The translations under genes were made by a program, and so were the position numbers. A stretch of DNA of 12,009 bases. It comes from an uncultured Lachnospiraceae bacterium. GTDB lineage: Bacteria; Bacillota; Clostridia; Lachnospirales; Lachnospiraceae. The stretch is from contig CAMWYL010000061.1 in NCBI GenBank assembly GCA_947178465.1, forward strand, positions 1-12,009. Reading direction: 5' to 3'. Positions 1-5,961 of this stretch are shown in pieces (position 1 is the stretch's first letter; every line of letters begins with the position of its first letter). The notes under the pieces are model-generated. The model was not told where the DNA came from. It worked only from the letters and a program-made list of their open reading frames with translations, and searched no databases.

Positions 1-1049
1 TACATAGCCTTTTCTACATCTTCCCCGTCGGGATTCACAATCTCCGCCCGATTAGACAACCCGCAGATGCGCCGCGGCTCCTCGCCGAAATAAACTCTTC
101 GATTATTCGGACATTTGCATAATCTCTCAGGAAATTGATTCCTGAACCACTGAAACATGTCATAATCCTCTTCATACAAAGCCTTCGCAAACGCATTGAT
201 ATTCTGAAAATGATTAAAATGAATGCACAGCATAAAATATTCACTGTCCGCATAGAATCCGCATATATTTTTTCCCTTACAGATATAATCAACCTTCCAT
301 TGAAAGTCCGATACAATTCCCCGCAACGGTCTGATTTTCACTTTGATTTTGATTCCCTCCAGATTTTCCTCCAGCCTTTTTACGATTTCAACACTCTTCG
401 GCGGCAGTGTTTTGCATATATCGTCCACCGTCGGAATTGGCGAATACGCGTTTTTGTAATCAAGACGCAGGAAATTCATCCATTTGTATTTACTGTCAGG
501 TGCCTTACACAAATACAGCAGCCCCTCCATTGCCTGCTTCCGCTCTTTATGGACAATATAAACCATATCACCGTTTTCCTCAATCTCAATACCAAGATTG
601 GATAACATATGATATCTTTCCTCATTATATTTTGCATCATGGATACGGCTCATTTTCTTCAGAACATCAGCATACTCCTCTTTTTGTATGATCAATGCAC
701 CTGACTGTTTTTCGATATCCATACATTTCAGCCCTATTTGATAAAAATACGATGCATAAAACTGTATTGCCTGTTGAAATGTATTTCTCAGCGTGCTCTC
801 CCTGCTGTCGCTTTCATGCTCCTTCTCCTTTTTCTGCTGCGCCTTCTTCTGCTTTGCCTTAGCGATATATTCCTCATAGGGTGCCGCAAACACCATATAT
901 TTCTCCGGCTCCTCATACATTCCCCGATAAAGCAAAACCATAAACTCATAAAATTGCAATTGCCCTTCTTTTCTTTGCCCGTCTGACGCCTCAAAGGGTG
1001 CAAGCATGTTCAGGCAATGCTTTATCGAACGCTGCGTACATGTCTCCAT
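1..1049 (-). CDS. Hypothetical protein, 3' end at or beyond the window edge
   Basis: I do not recognise this protein. The minus strand is open without a stop for 349 codons from an ATG at 1049-1047 to the left edge. The last two visible bases (TA) begin a codon that could be a stop or a tyrosine, so the gene may end right there. A GGAAGG ribosome binding site lies about 10 bases before the ATG. The protein is soluble-looking, with no signal peptide or membrane segment. It has a lysine- and glutamine-rich, probably coiled linker at residues 64-78, a mixed alpha/beta central part, and a cysteine-containing C-terminal region (Cys311, Cys313, Cys329) around FGEEPRRICG that could bind a metal. That metal idea is inference. 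It is divergent from the interrupted gene to its right. Codon use looks normal for the neighbourhood. Confidence 0.8.
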   Translation of the reverse strand, partial: METCTQRSIKHCLNMLAPFEASDGQRKEGQLQFYEFMVLLYRGMYEEPEKYMVFAAPYEEYIAKAKQKKAQQKKEKEHESDSRESTLRNTFQQAIQFYASYFYQIGLKCMDIEKQSGALIIQKEEYADVLKKMSRIHDAKYNEERYHMLSNLGIEIEENGDMVYIVHKERKQAMEGLLYLCKAPDSKYKWMNFLRLDYKNAYSPIPTVDDICKTLPPKSVEIVKRLEENLEGIKIKVKIRPLRGIVSDFQWKVDYICKGKNICGFYADSEYFMLCIHFNHFQNINAFAKALYEEDYDMFQWFRNQFPERLCKCPNNRRVYFGEEPRRICGLSNRAEIVNPDGEDVEKAM

Positions 1050-1132
1050 ATTTTTATTTTCCTTCCCATCCAAAAACAATATTTGCAATTTCTGAAATAA
1101 TCTAGTAAGATAGCATACATATATCATACTTT

Positions 1133-1250
1133 ATTCCCGCGAGTAACGAGCCAAGTGACTGCTTGCAGACATTTGGCGACTGCCGCGAGGGTCAAATACC
1201 CCGCCCTTTAGGGCGCTTCAAATTTGATGCCTCATTGCTTGCAGCGGGGT
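1133..1250. repeat. Branched, structured intergenic repeat (probable dispersed element)
   Basis: This stretch can fold almost completely. An outer stem pairs CCCGC (1136-1140) with GCGGG (1244-1248). Inside it, a first hairpin pairs GCCAAGTG (1150-1157) with CATTTGGC (1170-1177, one G-T pair) and then CTGC with GCAG around a two-base loop. A second arm pairs GAGG-TCAAAT (1187-1197) with ATTTGA-CCTC (1222-1233), capped by GCCC-TTTA-GGGC (about 1203-1214). The result is a three-way, cloverleaf-like shape followed by a run of T. I recall similar intergenic units in Lachnospiraceae genomes, but that is memory and not a search. It lies between two genes that point away from each other, so a simple terminator role for either is unlikely. 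It contains no reading frame of note. Confidence 0.7.
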
Positions 1251-1252
1251 TT

Positions 1253-1280
1253 TTGATTTCGCGATATGTCTGTTTATAAA
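1253..1280 (+). promoter_or_regulatory. Candidate sigma-A promoter for the interrupted gene
   Basis: TTGATT (1253-1258) and TATAAA (1275-1280) are separated by 16 bases and lie directly after the structured repeat, about 50 bases before the ATG at 1331. The match to the consensus is moderate. An AGAAAGG ribosome binding site at 1312-1318 is 12 bases from the ATG, slightly long. Confidence 0.35.
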
Positions 1281-1330
1281 AATTATATCAGGAACCGGGA
1301 AAAATAAAAACAGAAAGGCTGATTAATATT

Positions 1331-2072
1331 ATGGATAAAGAAATCATTTCCGAATTGGAAGCACTCGTTGAAGAAATTTCTGAATGCCATTCCTTTGTTC
1401 CCATGGAAATTGTAGACAAATTGAACACACTGACACAAAATAAATGGACGGAAAAGGAATATATAAGGAAACGCTGACTAAAGCGTTTCCTGCGCCGGAT
1501 TTGCGCTGCGAAGCAGCATATTCCGTTGCAAATCCGTGTGCATTCGCCGGAGGCTCTAAGGAAGCGGTGACTTGATCAGCGCTTCCTTAGAATACTGCGC
1601 GGAATATTGGAGCCGCAGCACCTTGGAAGAAACCATATATGCTCTGATTCATGGCGGAGAATATCCTGAAAATATTGACGAGCAATTATTTTTTTGGAAA
1701 GCTGAAAATAAAATTAACCTATCTGATAAAGAAATTATGTTTCAATTAAGAGATTTACCTGAAATCACGGACGAGAACATCATCCGCAATTTTGATGATT
1801 TACCCGTTGTAGAATTTTATCATTGGATGGACCGACTTTTTTCCGGTTGGAAAAAAGACAAAGAAATCAATGAATTGGAATTGCAATCCGGTTCTTTCAA
1901 GGTCATTTTTAATGACAACACGATGGAAGAATATGCAAGATACAAATATGTGATCCTCAAAGCATATGGTAATAAAATGATTGGTTTAAACTGCTGTAAT
2001 TTACATGAAAACGAAAAGAAGGAAATCCTTTCCTTTGCAAAAAATAACGGTATTTATTTATATCAAAGATAA
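1331..2072 (+). pseudogene. Hypothetical protein gene interrupted by a MITE-like insertion
   Basis: The gene starts at ATG 1331 and reads 45 native codons to ATA (1463-1465). It then enters an inserted element, adds Arg-Lys-Arg and stops at TGA 1475-1477. The same frame resumes exactly after the element at GAA 1590 and runs to the stop at 2070-2072. Deleting 124 bases (1466-1589, the element plus one TA copy) gives one seamless frame of 205 codons plus stop. The rebuilt protein is acidic and soluble, begins MDKEIISELEALVEEISECH, and has no signal peptide or membrane segment. I do not recognise the family. As it stands only a 48-residue N-terminal piece can be made from the native start. A 166-residue C-terminal piece could be made from a TTG at 1572 inside the element, which is preceded by AAGGAAG. 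Whether either piece works is unknown. Confidence 0.8.
1464..1589. mobile_element. MITE-like element with inverted ends and TA target duplication
   Basis: The ends are TAAGGAAACGCTGA (1464-1477) and TCAGCGCTTCCTTA (1576-1589), an inverted repeat with one mismatch in 14. Reading the outer TA on each side as the duplicated target leaves a 122-bp element at 1466-1587. It carries no protein. It folds as three hairpins: a 10-bp stem with a 6-base loop at the left end (1466-1475 with 1482-1491), a 9-bp central stem (1496-1504 with 1528-1536) topped by GCTGC-GAA-GCAGC, and a right-end stem (1557-1566 with 1580-1589) that continues past one mismatch. A TA duplication is typical of elements moved by IS630/mariner-type transposases; that link is inference because no transposase is in the window. 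Its insertion site inside a restorable reading frame is strong independent support. Confidence 0.85.
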
Positions 2073-2079
2073 CAGCCTG

Positions 2080-2088
2080 TGCTATACT
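2080..2088 (+). promoter_or_regulatory. Candidate extended -10 promoter
   Basis: TGCTATACT fits the extended -10 pattern TGnTATAAT, with TATACT at 2083-2088, and lies about 35 bases before the start of the next gene. There is no convincing -35, which extended -10 promoters can lack. Confidence 0.4.
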
Positions 2089-2122
2089 GAGAATCAAAAA
2101 AATCAAACTCTTCAAAGGATAA

Positions 2123-2911
2123 ATGCACACAATGAAAGCCAAGCATAACGACACAAGCACCAATCCCTCAGTAGACCATGAGCTGTTCTCCGAGGCATGT
2201 TACAAAATGATCGGCGCTCTGCAGGGACAGAACGGCATCGGCACGTTACGGGAAAAAACCGTCCACAGCGTTCTGAAATATTATTACGCGCCTGACCCGA
2301 TCTACCATGAGATAAAAATCGGGCAGTACGTGGCTGATATCTGTATTGACGGCGAAATATTTGAGGTACAGACCAGAAATTTCAATACCATGCGGAGCAA
2401 ACTGAATTATTTCCTGCAAGAGCATGATGTGACCATCATCTACCCCGTGGCACATACAAAATGGCTTTCGTGGATGGATATGGAGACGGGCGAGCTTTCC
2501 CCAAAAAGAAAGTCGCCGAAAACGGGCACCTTTTACCAGATTATTCCGGAGCTGTACCGTATAAAAATGTTTATCCACCACCCCAATCTCCATTTTATTA
2601 TTGCACTGGTCGACATAGAGGAGACACGATATCTAAACGGCTGGAGTCATAACAAAAAGCGCGGTTCCTCCCGCATGGATGGAATCCCCGTTAATTTGTA
2701 CGATGAAATCCGTATTGACACCATGTCCGATTACGGCAAATTTTTGCCCGAAAATCTTGTCGAAACCTTTACGTCAAAGGACTTGGCAAAGACCGCAAAG
2801 ATATCGCAGCAGGCGGCCGGCACGTTGTTAAACGTACTGCTCGAAACGAAAATTATAGAACGGATTGGAAAAACCGGAAATTCCTATCTGTACAAAAGAA
2901 CAGAACTTTAA
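2123..2911 (+). CDS. Possible PD-(D/E)XK-like protein with C-terminal winged helix
   Basis: This 262-residue soluble protein resembles a family I remember from Clostridia and other bacteria but cannot name with certainty. The N-terminal half has a pattern that fits a nuclease-like core: Glu44 in a helix (LREKTVHSVLK), Asp72 in ADICIDGE, and Glu81-x-Gln83 in FEVQTRNF, where Gln would replace the usual Lys. The segment VTIIYPVAHTKWL and the basic stretch PKRKSPKTG follow. Residues 215-259 (FTSKDLAKTAKISQQ and onward) look like a winged helix-turn-helix, so DNA binding is likely. Two in-frame ATGs are possible (2123 and 2132). The AAAGGA at 2115-2120 is close to the first and rather far from the second, so the start is uncertain by three codons. 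The methyltransferase gene starts 32 bases after it and may share its transcript. Nuclease activity is inference. Confidence 0.8.
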   Translation: MHTMKAKHNDTSTNPSVDHELFSEACYKMIGALQGQNGIGTLREKTVHSVLKYYYAPDPIYHEIKIGQYVADICIDGEIFEVQTRNFNTMRSKLNYFLQEHDVTIIYPVAHTKWLSWMDMETGELSPKRKSPKTGTFYQIIPELYRIKMFIHHPNLHFIIALVDIEETRYLNGWSHNKKRGSSRMDGIPVNLYDEIRIDTMSDYGKFLPENLVETFTSKDLAKTAKISQQAAGTLLNVLLETKIIERIGKTGNSYLYKRTEL

Positions 2912-2943
2912 AAAACAGGATTATTTTATGGGAGGATGATTGT

Positions 2944-3564
2944 ATGAGTAAAAATTTGGTGCCCTTTTTGGAAAACGCTTATCAGGATGAAAACGCCATT
3001 GCATTTTCTTTGGAACCCAATGCAACCGTTAAGGAATTTGAACATTTGCTTGGTAAACAGTCAGAAATAATTGACGTAGGATGTGGAGAAGGGCAGAATG
3101 CTCTTTATCTCGCGAAGCAGGGTTATTGTAATGTCGATGCCTTTGACATATCAGAGCATGGAATCGCAAAGCTGCGGCAGAGATGCGAAAGGGAGGGCGT
3201 ACAATTAAACGCTTTTACCGCTGATTTAAAAATGTTTTCATTTGAACAGCAATATGATATGATTCTGTCCTTTGGCACTCTGCATTTTGTACCGAAAGCG
3301 GATTGGAAGGCTTTTATCAATCGGGCAAAGGCGCATACCACTATAGGCGGTATTCATATTATGCAGCTGTTTACCGATACCGTACCGGCCTCAGAGGATA
3401 TCGCGCCCTTCGCAGTCGGGCTGGCGAAGGATGGAGAACTTAAAGAACTGTATAATGATTGGGAGATTTTGCAATTCAAGTCCTATACCTTCGAGGATGA
3501 GCATCCCGGCGTTCCAAAACACCTTCATGCGTCAAATAAAATTGTTGCCCGAAGAACCCTGTGA
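2944..3564 (+). CDS. Class I SAM-dependent methyltransferase, TehB-like
   Basis: This 206-residue cytoplasmic protein should transfer a methyl group from S-adenosylmethionine to an unknown, probably small, substrate. Motif I is DVGCGEGQN (44-52). The acidic residue after strand 2 is Asp68 in AFDIS, Asp94 lies in TADL, and YDMILSFGTLHFV (104-116) covers the motif IV strand. The C-terminal HPGVPKHLHASNKIVARR resembles the end of TehB-type enzymes, which are linked to tellurite resistance and to methylation of small oxyanions and thiol-reactive compounds. That substrate is not established here. It is full length for the family. A strong GGGAGG (2930-2935) sits 8 bases before the ATG and fixes the start. 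No DNA-methyltransferase motif such as DPPY or a PCQ loop is visible, so it is unlikely to be part of a restriction system with the gene before it. Confidence 0.88.
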   Translation: MSKNLVPFLENAYQDENAIAFSLEPNATVKEFEHLLGKQSEIIDVGCGEGQNALYLAKQGYCNVDAFDISEHGIAKLRQRCEREGVQLNAFTADLKMFSFEQQYDMILSFGTLHFVPKADWKAFINRAKAHTTIGGIHIMQLFTDTVPASEDIAPFAVGLAKDGELKELYNDWEILQFKSYTFEDEHPGVPKHLHASNKIVARRTL

Positions 3565-3662
3565 TTATCTTCTAATTTTCTGATACAGACCTTTATCCGG
3601 ACTCCAAATAACAAGTGTTACATTTATTAATGGTAAACTGCATATAAACATAGAAAATCCTA

Positions 3663-4493
3663 TCAGGAAAACAAAACTCTTTCGTATATTTCCTTATCCA
3701 GGTCTTTATATACATTAAATATAACTCTTTCCATAGAGTTCCCATGTGTCTCCAAAAAATCCGTTACCGTTTCCCAAGCGATTTCTGCCGCTTTTTCATT
3801 CGGAAACCGGAATTCGCCCGTTGAAATGCAGCAGAACGCAACGGATTTAATATTGTTTTCCATACAGCATTTCAGGACATTCTCATAGCAGTTTTGCAGG
3901 TCCCGGCACAGCATGTCATTCAGACCGTTATAAACAATCGGACCGACGGTATGAATCACATAATCACAGGGAAGATTATAAGCCTTTGTCAAAGTAGCCG
4001 TACCTGTCGGCTCTTCATAATTGCCGCCATATCGAATCCGCCGTTCGTCCATAATATGTGCACATTCCTCCCGAAGCTGCATCCCTGCCGCGCTGTGAAT
4101 GGCATTGTCAATACATCTGTGACAAGGCACAAAGCATCCCAACATCTGAGAATTGGCGGCATTTACAATCGCGCCAACCTGCAGCCTTGTAATGTCTCCC
4201 CGCCAAACAGACAATTTATCCGCAAAAGGAACTTTACTGTTGTATTGCTCCCTGACAGTCGGAATATCCGACAACGAAACAATCCCCTTCGCAGTAAGCT
4301 CTTCCCGAAGATAATCATCCTGAAGCTTCAAAAGCTCAGCAGAAACAGCCTTCGGCATACGGATATTCATAAGAGAACGAATTGCGTTTTTCTTTTCCAC
4401 AAGGTTATAAGTGTCCGTTTCAAGAGTCCTGTATTCTGTGGAGTCCTCCTTTAACTTCTCTAAAAAAGCATCCGTCTTATCAACTGTATTCAT
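3663..4493 (-). CDS. Zinc-type macrodomain protein, protein-ADP-ribose hydrolase family
   Basis: The 276-residue protein should bind ADP-ribose and remove it from modified proteins in the cytoplasm. Residues 1-90 form a mostly helical N-terminal part typical of this subclass. The macrodomain begins at VWRGDITRL (97-104, Asp100) and has NAAN at 111-114. The signature GCFxPxHxC (119-127) supplies the likely zinc ligands Cys120, His125 and Cys127, followed by IDNAIHSAAG. GTATLTKAYNLPCDYVIHTVGP and the phosphate-binding loop STGEFRFPN (224-232) complete the fold. Such enzymes in Staphylococcus and Streptococcus lie beside a SirTM sirtuin and lipoate genes and reverse ADP-ribosylation of a lipoylated carrier. 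Neither partner is visible here, so its target is open. AAAGGA lies about 10 bases before the ATG. It converges with the methyltransferase gene, with 98 bases between and no clear terminator. Confidence 0.93.
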   Translation of the reverse strand: MNTVDKTDAFLEKLKEDSTEYRTLETDTYNLVEKKNAIRSLMNIRMPKAVSAELLKLQDDYLREELTAKGIVSLSDIPTVREQYNSKVPFADKLSVWRGDITRLQVGAIVNAANSQMLGCFVPCHRCIDNAIHSAAGMQLREECAHIMDERRIRYGGNYEEPTGTATLTKAYNLPCDYVIHTVGPIVYNGLNDMLCRDLQNCYENVLKCCMENNIKSVAFCCISTGEFRFPNEKAAEIAWETVTDFLETHGNSMERVIFNVYKDLDKEIYERVLFS

Positions 4494-4523
4494 TCAACGC
4501 ATTCCTTTCTATCATATTTGACT

Positions 4524-4625
4524 TTATATTCTGTTAATTTGAACCGTAAATTTCACAGGTTTTCCGCAATCAGGACAATACTTGATATCACATTTTAAGG
4601 TCTCAGCACGGCATTTATCGGTCGA
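4524..4625 (-). other. Possible zinc-ribbon coding relic overlapping the end of the membrane protein gene
   Basis: In a second minus-strand frame the bases encode DKCRAETLKCDIKYCPDCGKP followed by VKFTVQINRI and a TAA at 4526-4524. The CPDCGKP knuckle with two further cysteines looks like a zinc ribbon. No start codon with a ribosome binding site precedes it, and it overlaps the last codons of the YczE-like gene. It could be the tail of a broken gene, a small overlapping gene, or chance. I treat it as a hint only. Confidence 0.25.
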
Positions 4626-5248
4626 TACAGTTTGGCGCTGAAAAACTTCACCACCACCCCTGTCAGTAAAGCGGAAATGATCGTCCCTTCCCTTGTTCCC
4701 ACAATCGAAAAATTAAAAAATAAGAGTGACAAAACAAGCGCAAGCACAACACAGAGCACATCAAATGTAATCTTAATATTTCCAAACTCCTTGTGAAGTT
4801 TATCTGAAACAACTTTTACAAATGCCTCACCGGAATTCATAATAACATTCGCAATTACAGACAACGAAATCCCAAATCCAAGAATGATTACACCAACAAT
4901 TACCATAATCAGCCGAACCGGATAGAAATCTGTAGGAATAAAGGACACCATCCACATTCCCAGATCCGTAAACCAACCAAAGAGAAAGGATACCAGTATC
5001 TGTAAAAACTGTATTGATTGAAAGTGCTTTCCCAATATTGCAATCTGCCCTGCAATCAGAATACAGTTCCAGATGATCAGCCATGTCCCCAGAGAAAGGG
5101 AATCAAATTTGCAGCTCATCACATTTGCAACAGAGGAAATGGGTGAGACACCCAGTTCTCCATGCTTTGTGAATGCCACGCCTATGGCAGCAAAGAACAG
5201 ACTGATTATAAACAGTACATATCGTTTCACTATTTCATTTTTTGTCAT
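4595..5248 (-). CDS. YczE/YitT-like integral membrane protein
   Basis: The 217-residue protein is strongly hydrophobic and resembles the YczE/YyaS/YitT-like membrane family, whose members have no firmly assigned biochemical role. About five or six membrane segments are visible: residues 11-28, 52-72, 80-102, 112-138, 160-180 and a weaker one near 192-207. GELGVSPISSVANVMS after the first segment and the glycine-rich VIILGFGISLSV in the fourth fit the family. I chose the ATG at 5248 because AAAGGAG lies 9 bases before it; the frame stays open upstream for 24 codons, but those overlap its own promoter and operator. It has a sigma-A promoter and a MarR-type operator in the 75-base gap after marR, so it is probably repressed by that protein. 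A transport or export role linked to the regulator's ligand is inference. Confidence 0.88.
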   Translation of the reverse strand: MTKNEIVKRYVLFIISLFFAAIGVAFTKHGELGVSPISSVANVMSCKFDSLSLGTWLIIWNCILIAGQIAILGKHFQSIQFLQILVSFLFGWFTDLGMWMVSFIPTDFYPVRLIMVIVGVIILGFGISLSVIANVIMNSGEAFVKVVSDKLHKEFGNIKITFDVLCVVLALVLSLLFFNFSIVGTREGTIISALLTGVVVKFFSAKLYRPINAVLRP

Positions 5249-5272
5249 GAGGTACATCTCCTTTGTAATACT

Positions 5273-5294
5273 AATAATTAGTTTACTAATTATT
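5273..5294. promoter_or_regulatory. MarR-type operator before the membrane protein gene
   Basis: A perfect inverted repeat has arms AATAATTAGT (5273-5282) and ACTAATTATT (5285-5294) with a two-base centre. It overlaps three bases of the -10 box and covers the likely start of transcription, a classical repressor position. Its 14-bp core ATTAGTTTACTAAT (5277-5290) recurs with one change before marR. Confidence 0.8.
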
Positions 5295-5320
5295 CTATAT
5301 CTCACAATATACTTTGTCAA
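5292..5320 (-). promoter_or_regulatory. Sigma-A promoter of the membrane protein gene
   Basis: On the minus strand a perfect TTGACA (5320-5315) and TAGAAT (5297-5292, one mismatch to TATAAT) are separated by 17 bases. The -35 box begins 3 bases after the marR stop codon, so this gene can be transcribed apart from marR. Confidence 0.85.
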
Positions 5321-5323
5321 GTA

Positions 5324-5752
5324 TCATGTACCCTCTTTATCATTGAGATTTTCTTTTATCCGAATCAGAAAATCATTCAATAATGTCTGTTCCTCGTCCG
5401 TAAAATTTTTAAGAGCACGTTCTTCGATTTTGCAAAACTCTGATTCCACATGCTCCGCCAGCTCCTTCCCCTGCTTCGTCAGATAAACATACAGACTGCG
5501 GCGGTTATTGCCGTGCGTTTTACGGATGATCAAATTTTTATTTTCCATGCCAAGCAGAATGGAAGTCAGTGTTGCAGGTTCAATATGACATGCTGCCGCA
5601 ATCTCTTTTTGCACCGCCCCGTCATGGTCTCTCAGATAGTCAAGCACCTTGGGCTGCCCTGCTGTCAGATTCGTGTCCTTGATTCCTACAAGCAACGCCT
5701 TTTGAAATGCCAGATGATTTACCATGAGCAGATAGTGAAGCGTTCCCTTCAT
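5324..5752 (-). CDS. MarR-family transcriptional regulator
   Basis: This 142-residue protein has the size and layout of a MarR dimer subunit: an N-terminal helix for dimerisation, a winged helix-turn-helix at about residues 29-95 (TAGQPKVLDYLRDHDGAVQK, then EIAAACHIEPATLTSILLGM), a wing with NNRRSLYVYLTKQG, and a C-terminal dimerisation helix. MarR proteins usually repress their own operon and let go of DNA on binding small, often phenolic or drug-like, ligands or on oxidation. Here one cysteine lies in the recognition region (CHIEPATLTS) and another near FCKIEERA; redox sensing is possible but unproven. A GGAGG lies 7 bases before the ATG. The palindrome overlapping its own promoter and the matching palindrome before the next gene point to autoregulation and control of the membrane protein. 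Confidence 0.93.
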   Translation of the reverse strand: MKGTLHYLLMVNHLAFQKALLVGIKDTNLTAGQPKVLDYLRDHDGAVQKEIAAACHIEPATLTSILLGMENKNLIIRKTHGNNRRSLYVYLTKQGKELAEHVESEFCKIEERALKNFTDEEQTLLNDFLIRIKENLNDKEGT

Positions 5753-5785
5753 TGTTTCCCTCCGTGATCACATTACATTATAATC

Positions 5786-5811
5786 ATAATTATTAGTTTT
5801 CTAATAATTAT
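5786..5811. promoter_or_regulatory. MarR-type operator before marR
   Basis: A perfect inverted repeat has arms ATAATTATTAG (5786-5796) and CTAATAATTAT (5801-5811) around TTTT. It overlaps the -10 box of marR. Its core ATTAGTTTTCTAAT (5792-5805) matches the operator before the membrane protein gene in 13 of 14 bases. Confidence 0.8.
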
Positions 5812-5835
5812 ATGATTCACAACGCGCTTTGTCAA
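5807..5835 (-). promoter_or_regulatory. Consensus sigma-A promoter of marR
   Basis: On the minus strand TTGACA (5835-5830) and TATAAT (5812-5807) are both perfect and separated by exactly 17 bases. Such a strong promoter fits a gene held down by a repressor at the overlapping operator. Confidence 0.9.
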
Positions 5836-5961
5836 GATTACGGCCTTTTATCTGATAAAGTTTGTAAATATAAGCTCTTCTCATTCAGGCAATTCTACGT
5901 CAACCTTCCGCGCAACTTCCTGACAGCACAGCAGGTCTCAAACTTTTCCAATGATGCTTCT

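Noticed and set aside
135..986. Several plus-strand open frames of 80-160 codons at the left end
   Set aside because: They lie opposite the 349-codon minus-strand frame, lack ribosome binding sites and have unnatural compositions.
1133..1250. A CRISPR repeat or tRNA-like gene in the structured region
   Set aside because: There are no repeat-spacer units, and the arms do not match tRNA dimensions or conserved positions.
2123..3564. A restriction-modification pair
   Set aside because: The methyltransferase lacks DNA-methyltransferase motifs and resembles TehB-like small-molecule enzymes, so the two genes do not make a credible restriction system.
3565..3662. A terminator between the convergent methyltransferase and macrodomain genes
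   Set aside because: Only a weak AT-rich stem (TTAC with GTAA near 3617-3635) is visible and there is no T run beside a GC stem.
5249..5320. A longer YczE-like protein starting near 5320
   Set aside because: The extra 24 residues would be encoded by the promoter and operator, and a strong AAAGGAG precedes the ATG at 5248.
5836..5961. A short minus-strand frame encoding LEKFETCCAVRKLRGRLT after the SDR gene
   Set aside because: About 22 codons without a start or ribosome binding site; it may be a gene remnant, but there is too little to support a call. No terminator was found here either.
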